NCBI RefSeq assembly: GCF_036588685.1 | Contig: NC_086386.1 | Coordinates: 72,972,682-73,036,681, forward strand | Reading direction: 5' to 3' | Source of the DNA: Mytilus trossulus | Taxonomy: Eukaryota > Mollusca > Bivalvia > Mytilida > Mytilidae | DNA: 64,000 nucleotides | Shown here: positions 10,668 through 23,448 of the stretch, piece after piece | Layout: each line of letters opens with the position of its first letter | Numbering within the stretch: position 1 is the first letter of the stretch | Position numbers and translations under genes: made by a program | Notes under the pieces: model-generated | What the model was told of the DNA's origin: nothing | The model's database searches: none | What the model saw: the letters and a program-made list of their open reading frames with translations, nothing else

Positions 10668-12639
10668 CACCAAAATAAAAGAATACCCTACAGATTGAGC
10701 ATCTGTTCGAGACGACAAATTATCTAGACAGTTTGACAGAATTTTCTAAGACAGATTGTACCAATTCACTTAGCGATATTTCCATCTCTTGAATGACTCG
10801 CAAAATACATTTATTTTTAGTATTTTTGTCTTTGGTTGTTTTTCCTTATTCAGCCATAGACTGACGTTGTTTGATCGACAAGGCGTTAGTCTGCGTATAT
10901 AACTTACACATATCAATACTGTCAATTTAAATAGCAGGATTACAAAACAAGGAGATTGTTTGGCCTTTCTAACCAGCACATTTTAAATTCTAGATTTTCC
11001 TCTTTATTATAAAATAATAGGGTTTGACAATAAATTGTTAAGTTTACATGCTGTAAATAAAATAACTTTATGTGCTCTGGTTGTATTTGTAAAATGAGAC
11101 GCCTAATCTGCTGTACTATGTAATTTAACCTGATCATTTACTTAAACACTGGCAATCAACTATCGTCTTTTAAACCACAAAGGGCTTTGAACGTAGCCAT
11201 TTCTATGCATAGGCCGCCGAACATCATAACAAAGTTTTCCTCACACAAATAGATCCGGTTCTAGTTTTATACTGTGATAAAGGTTTGCTTAAAACCATCA
11301 TCAAGAGTTTGACCTGGATTTAGCTTTCTAACAGCTCTACGAAACTCCGTAATATGAGTGTTAAACTTCGAGGAACTTGTGTTCTATGTGCATATGGACG
11401 TTATTGAAATTACTATAAACAATAAAGTGAAAGGAGAGGCGATGATACCAAAGGGGCAGTCAAACTCATTGATTGAAAATAAACTGACAACGCTATTTCT
11501 AAAAAACACTAACAGACACATAATAGTTTACAAGACACAATATAGAAAACTAAAGACTAAGCAACACGAACCTCATAAAAAAAAATGGGTGTGATATTAG
11601 GTGCTCCGAAGGGTAAGCAGATCCTGCTCCAAATGTGGCACCTGTCGTGTTGCCTATGTTTTTAAAAATCCGGTAAATAGTCTTATTCGGCAGTTCAAAG
11701 GGAAGGTAATTTTCTATAGAATTATATTTTATACATAATTTACGGTAGTTAAATAAGTTGGTGTGGGGCCTTCAAATTTTAGAATTCAATAAATATCGTA
11801 GCATTGATAGTTTAACCTCTTCGTAAAATAGAGGAAGGAGTGCAGATTGCTGAAAGTTTATTCACACCTAGCGGCAACGATGAAGCATGATAGTAGGTCC
11901 AGGTTTGTTCCAACTTCAACCTTTCCACTGGAATTTTCGGCAACATCTTTAAGCTATTTGACTTCCACCTTTAATGCAACTTCAAATGCTATTATTAATT
12001 GTGAGATCGCCTTCCACTTATGATATATCTGGTTCGATTATTCACATTTCTGCTGACGGGTGATTTGCTCAACTCTCCGGTTTAAAAGTATTACAAATAG
12101 TTTCAGATTGGTCAAATGTTTGAAAAGAAAACCCTCGAACATCCTATGAAAAATGTTGGATAAAAAATATACAGGTTCCATGAAATGAATCTTTTGATCT
12201 ATTGAATTATCTACAGAAGACAAAGAGAAAACATTATGCGATAGATTGGTAGTGCATACAATGGCTTCTTGGATATAACGGCAACAGGCACTATTGGCCA
12301 TCGAAGTAGACATTAATAACACTCTGTCATAGAAAACAAGTACAAGAAGTCAATGTTTGGAGAAAGTGTTTACTAGATCTTGTTTTATAGTCTTACAGTG
12401 GATAATAATTTCCAAATAAGAACAAACTATGGGTTTCTGGTCTTCTTCTTTGTACAACTATACATCAGCAGCTGTTCTATTGTTAATTTCGACTGAAAAT
12501 ATGAACAATCCCGAATGTTGGATCCAGACTGAATCAAGCTAACAAAAGATAACAATGAATGGGGTACAGATGCTTTTTATGGATTAAATAAGATGCCTTT
12601 ATTTTAGAAAATTTTCATTATCAATATAACTAACACTAT

Positions 12640-13060
12640 GCAAAGTTTCATGCATTTACTATAGAGTGGTCAATCGACAAATATATTGAACTATATATTG
12701 ACTATTGGTGGCCATTTTGAATTTGGTGACCATATTGGAATTGTTCTTGTTCAAAAGGGTTTAAAAAACTCATTACTAACACTGTACAATGTTTCTGGTT
12801 GTTACATTAAAGAGATTAACTACACCAACATTGGGTTTACCTTCTTTTAAAATTATTTGTGGCCATTTTGAATTTGGTGGCCTCACGGGATTTTTTTTTG
12901 GTAATGGCTCCATAACCATACCCCTTTGTCAGCGTCATAACTATCACTTTGCAAAATTCATGCTGTTACTATAAAGTTATTAAGTTCACCATTATATTGG
13001 ACCAGACATATTGCCTATTGGTGGCTATTTTCAATTTGTCGGCAAGTATGGGACTATTTT
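12640..13060. repeat. Degenerate tandem units, about 150-170 bp period
   Basis: A motif of the form 'tgcatttactatagag...tatattg...tattggtggccattttgaatttggtg' recurs around 12650, 12790 and 12955 with many substitutions. It is mirrored in the right arm at about 39430-39860. Confidence 0.5.
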
Positions 13061-13644
13061 CGAGAAAAGAGGGGCAAAGAAACCAGATAGTCAAATGCAT
13101 AGATAAAAAAAACTGACAACGCCATGGCTTACAAAGACAAACAGACAAACACTAGTACACATTACAATGAAAGCTCTATATCCAAAAATGTGTGTTAGCG
13201 TCACAATTAGCACTGTGCAAAGTTTCTTTTTTTTATGTTGGCCTTTTCGAGTGGTTAGGGTTCGGAAAGGTCGGGTTTTCTCGTTGCTCGAACTTTTCTG
13301 CGTCTTAAAGTGTATGATAACACCTTTATAAATATTTTGATATGAGCGTCACTGATGAGTCTTATGTAGACGAAACGCGCGTCTGGCGTTCTAAATTATA
13401 ATCCTGGTTACTTTGATAACTTGATATATTCTTTCTGGTTTTTTTTTTTAAAGAAAACTAAAATCTGCTTCAATGTTTTTATTACACCTGGCAGCAACAA
13501 TAAAGTTTCCAGGACGTACTACGATTGCAGCAAACTCTCTATGGACAAACTCTCTGAAAAATACAACACTATGAAGTAAGAGACACATACAAATAACTAA
13601 CATTTAAGTCAAAAATTAAGATCACAGGTATATATAAAAAAGAA

Positions 13645-13850
13645 GATGTGGTAGGATTGCCAATGAGACAACTCTCCACAAGAGACCAAAATGACACAGC
13701 AATTAACAACTATACTTCACCGTACGGTCTTCAACAATGAGCAAAGCTCATACCGCATAGTCAGCTATAAAAGGCCCCGAAATGACAACGCAAAACAATT
13801 CAAACGAAAAAACTAACGGCCTCATTTATGTAAATATGTATAGATTAGAA
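13645..13850 (-). mobile_element. Interspersed repeat (SINE-like), left-arm copy
   Basis: Contains 'ttgccaatgagacaactctc', 'accgtacggtcttcaacaatg' and 'cataccgcatagtcagctat'. The same repeat occurs at 38690-38870, 52930-53300, 56215-56370 and 58320-58475. It is a widespread bivalve repeat and non-coding. Confidence 0.65.
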
Positions 13851-14433
13851 AATATTTGTTAATTATAAAGAACATATACTAGTTTGTTTCTCTGGCACCC
13901 TTGTCGGCTGAATTTGTGACCACATAAAACTGGTATTTTTCTTACTTTCTGCTCTTTGTGACTTGACGTTAACAATTTACATTATATTGGAGAGAAGTCC
14001 AGAGCTTAGATTTAAATACAAATACTTCTTTATCAATAATCTTTTTATGAAAATGATATCCTAAAGCAACACAAGATAAGATAGACATTCTTCAAATTGA
14101 CAAATAATTCACAATGAGTGACCCAAAGGAGCAATGCCATTTTCGCAGACAGCTGTAAATAATCTACAAGACTCGACATTAACTATTTTAAATGTAATCG
14201 GATTATTTAAAACAGAGTTATCACAATAAGTGTTAAAATACTACTATACCCCATAGAACACAGTGTTATTGTTAAGACATGCATCTTTCATTGCATGCTT
14301 TGTCTTGTGATTGTCCTATTGGAGACTTGTACTAAAATCTTCAGAATGTGTTAATTGTAGTTATATATTAATGTATTTTTTTTACGGAAATAGATTATTT
14401 CCACACATAAGCTAAATAAAGGATCATACTTAC

Positions 14434-17400
14434 TCGTGGATACTCGCATATGAAGCGAAGAGGAGTTGTACAGTCCGCGTTAGACCACATCCAGGTGCCG
14501 GTGAACTGTATTCCCACACAGTCATTTGTCGCAACAGTAACTGTACCTGAAATCATTTACCGTCTATTTAATTCGCATTATGTCTTTTAAATTACCACAA
14601 AAGGAAGCAAACCAATATAAAAGATAGTCTTGTTCAACCCTCCTACAAAAGTAATGAACCAACTTCAAAATAAACGTTGCCTCGTCTTGTTGAAGATATC
14701 ACAAATAACTTGTTCTTAACTATTATCCCAGAGGCGCTGTTGTATTCGATTTTTTTTCCAAAAAGATGGAATAATATTCCTCTAGGCTAGTAAATATACT
14801 AAAAGTTTACAGTCCATATATATATTTGGAAAATAAAATTGAAAAAAATGCTCTGCCGCTATCCAATTAAGCATCTTGATCCAGGCAGAAAAATACTTAT
14901 ACTAGTCAAACAAAATAATGTTATGGATATCCTAAACTGAAATAGCAATGTTTCCTTAAAAGAAAAACCCACTCCTTTTCACAGTTTCAGTGCTGTTTTA
15001 ACGTTTATGTATAATAGATAACGGTTCTGTCCCCAATAGTCATCGATATGTGTTCAAGTGTCATAAACCCCAAATGAATGACACTTGCGTGTGTTTGTCG
15101 TTTGTTTGTTGTCTCATTCCAGTCATATCTATTTATGTCAATTTTCCCGATAGTATGATTTTGCTCCTCTTGAGAAGATTAAATTGTGTCAAAATAAAAT
15201 CGAAGGTTTATAACACCATCAAAAATTGACGTAAAAACTAAATTGCTTATCTGTATGATGTGAACATATGCTTTTCCTGAATTATCATAAAAAAGTAAAA
15301 TTTACCTGTTCCAAATGGGGGAGCAACTAAATTGAATTGACTATTTTCTATGGCAAATATGTAGGTCTGATCCAAGGCTATATCATTTGCACCGGTCCAT
15401 ACAATGTCTGTATTTGCTGTAAAAATAAAGGAAATTTGAATGAGTTTCATCGAAAATCAGAAGATTTATTATACATGTTATAAATATGTTCCTGAAATCG
15501 TCTCCGTAGTTCATAAATAATAGACAACACTATATACACTCGTGAAATAAAGATTTAAGTTTTCAAGATTTCTGACTTAATGTCAATATAATCAGAGATT
15601 ATCTTTACATTATGGAATTAATTGGAACTTATTTCTTTTTTGAGTGAGAATTTATCAGAGCTACATGTAGAAAGTGGTAAATGTTGTTTTGTTCTCTACT
15701 GTTTATTTGTCAATATTTTTTTTAGATATAAGCCATTGAAAATTTGGCGGGATATGATTCTCTCTACATTTTTCATGTATTTAACATTGACACCTTTTTT
15801 TCTTTTAAAAACAATGACACAATAACAAGGATTTTATAAAACAAAATTTCAAATATAACCTTTTAAACTATAAGTAATAAAATTATGAAAAGAAAAGTAG
15901 GTGGAAATGGACATGTTTTTTAAATGTACTACAACGATAAAACCAGAGGATTCTGAATATCTGGCAAAAATTCAAATTAGCAAAATGTCTAAAGATCTGT
16001 GATGAATTGAACTTTTATAGTGGTTAACAGCTGTTTTGTAGTGAAATGCAAAGAATTTAAAATTATTCCAAGAAAAAAGCAATGAATAAAAAATGTGTGC
16101 AAAGGAATATGCATTTTATGTAATCAATTAAAGAACTTACTATGGTTAATTTTTTCAATATGAGAAATTTTGTACGAAATGACACACATATAAATCTTCC
16201 GTCAGGTACGACAGGACATACATATAAATAATCCATGAGCTACGATATGTTCATCGTCGGTAATGTTCAGGGCAAGATGTGGTTTGTGTAAGCGTGCATA
16301 CAGGGAAACACTATGATTCGGATACTATAATTCCAGGACTTACACTGATACACAGATACACACATTTAACAATATTAAACTCAATTTAAATTAATTTAGT
16401 TGGCTTATCTTTTGCAAGTTCTATTATAATGTCAGTTCTTGTTTAAATGAAGACTGTTTGTACTGTACACCACGTTTTGAGGAACATGTGATACAATGAT
16501 TTGAAATACTATATTACTGCAAAAATGATAAAAAAAAAAACCTGTTGAAATGATGTTAAAATAGATGTTCCTGTATTATTTGGTTGCGACAATAACAATA
16601 TACTGCCTTATTAAATGAATGCCTTATGGTTGAGAAATGTTACAGTTAGCTGTAGTGGAACTATCCCCCTTATTTGTCTATGTAATTAGATTACACAAAT
16701 TCAACATTAAGAAAATGATCAATTCAGACAATTGCTTTGAACGCAACACATGACCTTATACAATGATTGCGTTAGGGTTTAGATAAGGGACAGTTAAAGT
16801 AGATCGAGCCGCTGTCGAGGGAATATGTTTACCTTTTTGTGTTACACAATTTGCATTGCGCTAATTGAACAATTAAATACAGAACTAATTTTGATCTTTA
16901 AATGACTGTCTTACACATTTGTTCTTTTATTTAGAAAAAAATAAATAATGCATCCATCTTCCTCCAGCAGCTACATAACCTGTGAACTGTCTTTAGTGTT
17001 CGGTCGTCTTTGGGAAGAGATAATTGTATCGTAATACAGATTAATATATTAGTTCAAACATCTTGCTAACGGATTATATTTGCTATCACATGTTTTGTTA
17101 TCTTTGTTATCACATTTATTTCGTAATTCGAGATGACTGAATACATGAATAACTTTATTTTAATAGAAAATACAATAAAATTCTCAACTTACGAATGTTA
17201 TATTTATTTCTAACAGCAGCGGCTTCTTCTTCAGTGTTTGGTCTCCACAGGTAGGCACCCGGTGTGCTGGCACAAGCCAACTGAAATTTAGTAAGATGAT
17301 ATTCGTACATTGATGTCACAAAATCTGTATGTGAATATATAGATAGTTGTTATTTGAAAAAAAAGTGTTCTTGAATTGTCAAAACTAGTCATCGTTTATC

Positions 17401-20400
17401 ATGTTTATTCCCAGCCAGTTTTTTTTCAAGTTTCAGCAGTTTTTGTTTTTCATAATAAACTCCTTATTCATCTTCATATGTCTCCCATATAATGCATCTC
17501 GTGACTCCAATTATGTCCCAGTATTACGGCAAAGACCATTCAGGTAGTTGTTTCTACTATCATACTCTATTATCAAACTATTATTGTGTTGAAAAGATTA
17601 AATTATGTCCAATTGATCTCGACTGCGATCAACATCATAAAAAGCGTCAAATGCTCTTCAAACATAAAACAAATTATCTCTTTCTATTACCGTAAATTAA
17701 CCAGACTTTCAACAAATGAACTTTATAGGTGAAATATAGGAACAACTTCAGTGACATGATCAAGAACATTGTACATACACTTTTACAAAAGGGTTTGAAA
17801 GTTGTCATTCGTCGTATATACAAGCAGATAATACAGTCATTCATAACACTTCTTATGTAATGATAACGTAGGAAATTACTTAAGTCAGGTATTAAGAATT
17901 TTATAATGTCACTTGTTCAATAAAAACATCAAATATATCTATAATGTAATCTTATATTCTGCCTACAGAATATATAATATATTAAACGGTTTTTGGTTCT
18001 TGATTGTGTTCGAAGTAACAACAACGTCTTCCAAATAGTGAATAATTAACACACTCACCAGAGCTGCATTCCACGTTCTAATAGTCATCGGTGTAGCAAT
18101 ACCACTATCAGAATAACAGCTTGTACTACTTGCCTGGTTTGGTAAGACCATGAATCCAGCTGGGCAAGTTTCCGAAACACATGGCGCTATTTAAATGGAA
18201 AAAAAAAACCATATGGGTTAATTTTTTTTCAAAAAACATAATTTATAAAAAAAAAAATATCAAGCAATACCGTAATTTCAGAAACGTTACAAATTAATGA
18301 CAATGATTAAATGAATCGGAAGTACAGAAGCTACATGCATTGTTTTGACAACGAAATGTAGTTTGATTGTCAATGATTCAAGTTTCCACAACAGACCAAA
18401 TTGGTGTACAATAAACGCATTGACATTTTTATAATACACATCAGTTGATGTTCCTACATTTACATGTATTTGTTGACCAGCTATTGATTAAGTCTTTTAT
18501 TTTGTGCAGTTGATCGGATGTATGGAACTTTAAAGGTAAATAAAATCATAAGCTTCCAGAAGATTTTATCAAACTTTATCCTAATCAGCATACAAAAAAT
18601 ACTGTGAACTCATGTCATGGCTTCTCTTAGAAAAACGCTGTATTTTTCAGATTTTCATTACGAGCTTTTTCAAGTGAACATATTTGTTATGCTGTTGACC
18701 AATGTATAATAGGATTGTCAAACATAAGAAACTATACTTACTAGTCGCAGCAGGGACTAAAACTGTTATGGTTTGTGGTGTTACAGGTGCAACCGCAGCC
18801 GCTGCTGCTGCAACCGGTGCTGCTGCAACCGGTGCTGGCACAGCCTGTGCTGCTGTAGCAGTGGATGTTGTTGCCGCAAATAGTAAGGGTGCAAGAAGTA
18901 ACAGTGGTAAAAGAGCCGAAAGAGCTGAAAAATCAGTCCCTGTACCACCTAGTATATCCGTCCCAGCACCAGCTCCAAAAATATATTTAGTAAAAATCAA
19001 TTAAAATCGTCATTTAGTGTTTTATCATGAGTGAGAGTAATATTTTAAATAAACTTAACAGAAATAAATCCAATCATAAATAGATAATGTAGATAAATGA
19101 AGTCATGTGTGTTTGTTTGAAGAAAAATACACACATAACCAATGTATCAGATTACAATTAAAATCTTCTTATCACAAACAATATATTTATTCCGACAATT
19201 AAACAGGTGAGGAAGTCTTTGATCTGACATCTGTTATCATCATCAAGGGTGTGTATAAAACATCATACTATTACAACTTTGATATGTAATGGATATGCAA
19301 ATCTGTAATATTCGATGTTCATAACCATGTAAAAATTTATCATTTAATTACCTCCATCGTCGAAAAATGCTGTGTCGCCATCTAATATGAACTGTGCATA
19401 GCACGTATTACTTGATAGAAATATGACAATCAACAAAACAAAATATATCTGTAAATAATAAAATTACGTAAAACATATTATGTGAATTCAATTATATTCC
19501 AGTCGTTCGCATAATTATAACTGACATATCTATTGTTATGATAAGCAAGAATCAGATGATCATGTCAACTCAACACTTAACTTTTGATATTTTTGTCCGT
19601 TTATTTTATTCACATATAGTTGTCAATATAATCGAATTTTATGTTACTGTCAAACATGCGAGAGGTTTATCTAGCTATAAAACCAGATACATTGAACTAT
19701 TTTCTACATAAGAAAAGTCAGGAATATGACAATCGATGTCCATTCGTTTGCCGTGTTTTAGCTTTTGATTTTGCCATTTGATTAGGGACTTTCCGCTTTG
19801 AATTTTGCATATAATTCTGTATGATTGTAATTTTATGTAACACTTTATGTTAAAACAGGTTTGTGTCGTAGAATTAAAATAATGTTCAAAAATTGTAAAA
19901 ATATACTGTTATCAATTTCAATGCATTATACTTTTCATACAATTATTTGAATTATCATCATACCATTTTCATTTGATTTTTATTTCAAAACACAACCTTC
20001 ACGAATTTGTTATTAATTTGCTATTATTGTTAAGCCAAACATTAATTTGTTTTTGAATAAGCATGCGCTTGAAATCATTATAGATTTACGTTTTTTAATT
20101 AAATTTGGATCTATTGTTGTTCCAATAGTGTCAATCTCATAATTTTTTTTCTTGTACAATGATTGAATCTACATTTACACACGTTATATGGAAAGGAAAA
20201 CTAAATGCATATTCAAACTAATTTAAACATGTTAAAGTAATTTTGAAGAAAAGAACATGCAATTTTCTTAAACACTTAATGTATAATCAAACATCTCCAT
20301 ATTATTTAGTATATATTAAGATGGGAGGACTGTTTTCGAAACCATATAACATGGAGATTTTAAACATTTTCAAGTGATTTGAGATTTCAAGTTTTCAGAC

Positions 20401-20800
20401 TGTATGCACAAGCATATGATTAGTTACTAGTAAGTTATTGTGGTGTAGATGTATGATTCTATCAAAATTCGTAAAAAGTATACAATATTTATTCCATTCA
20501 AAGTTTCTTACATTATAAGTTTGGAAATAATTACAATAATCAAAATCAATAATGTATTCAAGAAATCAAAATCATTTGAAAATGTAGGGTTCGCATTAAT
20601 ATACGTATTTTAGCAAGCCATATTTTGTTTTCTTAAAATCGAATTAGTTTATAAAAGGACATATTAAACAGAAGTTCCATGACAATAGTTCTGTACTATC
20701 ATCATTATTCAAAGACATGTAAAACATGCACAAAAGCAAAGGAAAAAACTACATTCTACTGAATACTTTGAAATCTTACCTTGTGATGCTGAGCCATCAT
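14434..20800 (-). CDS. Secreted C-type lectin domain protein, left-arm copy (seven exons)
   Basis: Exons in transcript order: 20800-20780, 19448-19352, 18972-18742, 18186-18059, 17280-17193, 15416-15306, 14546-14434. All introns are GT..AG and the phases fit, giving 263 open codons. Residues 1-25 form a signal peptide (MMAQHHK then a hydrophobic core, likely cleavage after CYA). Residues 40-116 are a Leu/Ala/Pro-rich linker with a hydrophobic stretch at 56-73 that could be a membrane segment. Residues 119-263 form a long-form CTLD: Cys 119, 124, 140, 162, 235, 251 and 259, the WTGAND core at 195-200 and RFICE near the end. No EPN or QPD sugar-binding motif is visible, so calcium-dependent sugar binding is doubtful; an immune-recognition role is inference. 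No terminal exon was found: reading into the last intron gives 12 more codons and a TAA at 14395-14397. An unseen downstream exon is possible. Confidence 0.8.
19659..19815 (+). repeat. Interspersed repeat inside lectin intron 1
   Basis: 'gcgagaggtttatctagcta ... ccattcgtttgccgtgtttt ... gggactttccgc' matches copies at 8468-8640 and, inverted, at 32760-32940 and 42840-42970. Confidence 0.6.
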
Positions 20801-20832
20801 GCAGACTATGCCACGGTCTTTGAGAACTTTGA

Positions 20833-20840
20833 TATTTATA
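20833..20840 (-). promoter_or_regulatory. TATA box of the left-arm lectin gene
   Basis: On the minus strand TATAAATA lies 33-40 bp upstream of the first of two consecutive ATGs (20798-20800). Spacing would place the transcription start just before the ATG, leaving a very short leader. The whole segment (about 20655-21110) is absent from the right arm. Confidence 0.55.
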
Positions 20841-21470
20841 TGTAGTATTTGAATGGTTGAACGATTATTCAAATAAGCGCCATAGGCTGTATTAACCAAT
20901 CGCATGTTGTTACAACTCTAGACAAATACATCCTGTTATTAATTGATGCATTTCATTTTTCTGTAGAAATGTATCAAGGCCATTTTGGTTAGACAAAGCG
21001 CGTGTATTAGCTATTCCGGTTTTAAGGCGAAACTTGTACATGTTGCAAATACGCGCATGCTCTGTATTTTAAGAAACATTTTCTGCTGGATTTCTATTAC
21101 TGTCACATAAAATCATTATGTTTGATTATGTTGCTCATGTCAATATACCAGAATTGTTTACAACTGTCAATCAAGAAGGCGGTTAAGCTAGCTGTGAAAC
21201 AGGGTTAATTTATCATTTATTGGGTGATGCTTGCACTGAAAAAACAAATTATACAGTTGTATTAGTTCTGTTGATTGATGAAATGTAATCTGTGAACTTA
21301 CTTAGACGTACCGTATTTTTTGTAATACTTTTTTTTTCAAATTTCGTGTCTGTAATTGAAAACTTATCTATTTGGTTTTGAAACTTTTGTAAACACTATT
21401 CTTACAACACAGCATAGGGTCCGGTCCGTAGGTGGCCTGTTGCAAGGCAAAATTTCTGTCCATATCCATT

Positions 21471-21474
21471 ATAC
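21471..21474. repeat. Target-site duplication ATAC of the LTR element
   Basis: ATAC precedes the 5' LTR (21471-21474) and follows the 3' LTR (29117-29120). The empty site in the right arm carries a single copy. Confidence 0.9.
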
Positions 21475-23362
21475 TGTAGAGTACGAACCTAGGGTACATG
21501 TATTTTATTATGACGTGTTATGGACATGCAAGTCTAGTATGTAGACTTGTAAGATATTTTGATGTATGTTTTAAAATTGGTATTAATAGAGCATACTGTT
21601 TAATATTCTGTATTTTTTATGAAAGTTATTATGTAGGAAACAGCAATTGTGTGAAATTACTTGTATTATACTACATGTAATGCTTGTAGTCTGGAACATA
21701 TGATAATTGAAGCAAATAAGTTTTAATTAACATTTAATAAGTATAGTAAGAACAATTACAATGTTATGAGTTTTCTAGAAATATTGAATTACTGTCATTT
21801 GTTTATTTGATAAACAAGTTGAAGTTCATGTTATAATTTACCAGTTCATAGTAATAATCCACTGAATAATCCAATTGTATTTCTTGTAATTTTGTGAAGA
21901 TCCAATTGTAGAAACTGAAGTAAATCGTAGTAAATTCCACGCACCTGTGCTTGAATTTTATGAATGAAATGTATTGACATGCGCAGTAGAACCCATGTGT
22001 CACTTGGGACGTTTGTTCAATAAAAACACTATTTTTACGTGTTGGCAACTGTTTTCACATACTCCTTGTAATTCCTTTTAGTGTTTGTAGTCAACGTCTT
22101 CAATGTTTTGTTGATGTTAATGTTCATTATCCTTGATATTTCACATTTTGATCCGCCGGTGACACTCAAACTTTTCGCAGTGTTGTTTACGTATTGTGAC
22201 TTCCGGTGGCGCTGTATATATTGTTGTATTTTAGTTACCATAGAAATTTGTTTAGTACCATGCATAACATGTTTATTATATAAAGCTTACTTAAATTGTA
22301 TATTATTGTGATTTTTGTAATTTATTATAGAATTTCAATATTTAGTTGGACGGCAAGCGCGCGATCCAACAATTTTCCAACTTTCCAACAATCCAACATT
22401 GACGTAATTTCGACGCTTTGTCGTCAGTTCTGCTAAAACTTTTGGTTCTTACAGTTGGTATTTTTATTTTCTCGTTATTTATTTTAGTCAAAATGGTTAA
22501 TTTTTCTTAGAAACTTGATTTTTTTAAAGGTAAATTTGTAAAGGAAAATAGTAAAGTTAGCGTTTTCAAAGTTTAAAAGGAATATTTCATTTTAGCGGCA
22601 AAGTTTTATTTCTAGTTTATCTTTTAAAGTTAGGATTATTGAAATTGTTCATTGAAGTTCATGTTTATTGTTAACGTTTGTCTTTTTGTAATAAATAGAA
22701 TTAAATAGGAAAGTAGGCAGTTAAGGGATAATTTCCTAAAGGTCTGGAAATTATAATAAAGTTAAGGGATAATTTCCTAAAGGTCTGGAAATTATAATAA
22801 ACAAAACAGTTTATGAATGGTATAAACTGTATTTCATTATTAGTTATTCAGGAAAGGCTCTGAAATATAACTAATAATAATAAACATTTTTTTTATGTAA
22901 CTGGTGAGGTCTCAGTTACAACTTTTACAAAAATAGTTAGAAAAAGGTCTTCTGACTAAATTTACTAGAAATTAGTATTTTCTCTTAGGGTAATTTATTT
23001 TCTTATTAAGATAGCAGAACTCAGCCTTTTTATGTATTTTTCTGAATATTATCTCTTGAATGTAGAGATAAGTTAATAAATATCTCTTGAGTGTAGAGAT
23101 AAATAAGAAAATATCTCTTGAGTGTAGAGATAAATTACTAGATGTATTATACTGAATAGAATCTTGTCATATCTTGAATATAACTGAAAATATATGATTC
23201 TTGAAATGAATAAAATATAGAAAACTTGTATATGTGACTTTTAGCAAATGCCTATACTGACCAGCTCATATCTTGTCATACTGACTTTGTGATATACAAA
23301 CTACTCATAATATTTGAGTAAAAACTCTTGGGTCGAAGCATTTCAAGCCCCTGCCCGCTACA
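21475..23362 (+). repeat. 5' long terminal repeat (1888 bp)
   Basis: Starts TGTAGAGTACGAACC and ends CCCCTGCCCGCTACA. Compared with the 3' LTR it carries an extra 41-bp tandem copy (22720-22760 and 22761-22801). It includes three short stem-loop units at 23050-23131 and a CCAAC-rich patch at 22362-22402. An AATAAA at 22018-22023 could serve polyadenylation. ORFs on both strands at 21803-22311 are repeated in the 3' LTR and are probably not genes. Confidence 0.93.
23050..23131. repeat. Three tandem stem-loop units in the 5' LTR
   Basis: ATCTCTTGAGTGTAGAGAT-type 19-bp hairpins (6-bp stem, 7-base loop) start at 23050, 23082 and 23113; the first has an A for G in the loop. The same set is at 28804-28885 in the 3' LTR. 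Their role is unknown. Confidence 0.8.
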
Positions 23363-23368
23363 TAATTT

Positions 23369-23385
23369 TGGCATCCTCGGTGGGA
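23369..23385 (+). other. Putative primer-binding site of the LTR element
   Basis: TGGCATCCTCGGTGGGA begins six bases after the 5' LTR and would pair with a tRNA 3' end finishing in TGCCA. The tRNA species could not be assigned by eye. Confidence 0.6.
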
Positions 23386-23448
23386 TTCATTAAACTTTAT
23401 TGGATCCTGTGATACGAACCTTTTGAAGTGTAATAGATTAACAGTGCA

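Larger units (their letters stand above)
10668..14394. other. Left-arm stretch downstream of the CTLD gene, repeats
   Basis: Holds a minus-strand 69-codon ORF at 10770-10979 whose translation is identical in the right arm (41514-41723) but has no recognisable domain; a repeat at 11430-11640 (actaaagactaagcaacacg, also at 30390 and about 40960); three imperfect direct units around 12640-13060; the 'gacgaaacgcgcgtctggcg' repeat near 13370; and the SINE-like repeat at 13645-13850. Relative to the right arm, about 290 bp containing the lectin's terminal exon are missing near 13955. Confidence 0.55.

Noticed and set aside
18702..19004. Plus-strand Ala-rich 100-codon ORF
   Set aside because: Antisense shadow of lectin exon 3, whose splice sites and phase support the minus strand.
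14434..20800. Calling the left lectin gene a mannose- or galactose-specific lectin
   Set aside because: No EPN or QPD motif is visible, and the region where it would be is shortened, so sugar specificity is unsupported.
21803..22311. Short ORFs on both strands in the LTR (81 and 76 codons), duplicated at 27598-28106
   Set aside because: Overlapping on both strands, no domain; duplication is simply the second LTR.
23050..23131. Regular short repeats that superficially resemble a CRISPR array
   Set aside because: Only three 19-bp hairpins within an LTR of a eukaryotic retrotransposon, present in both LTRs; no cas genes and an animal genome.
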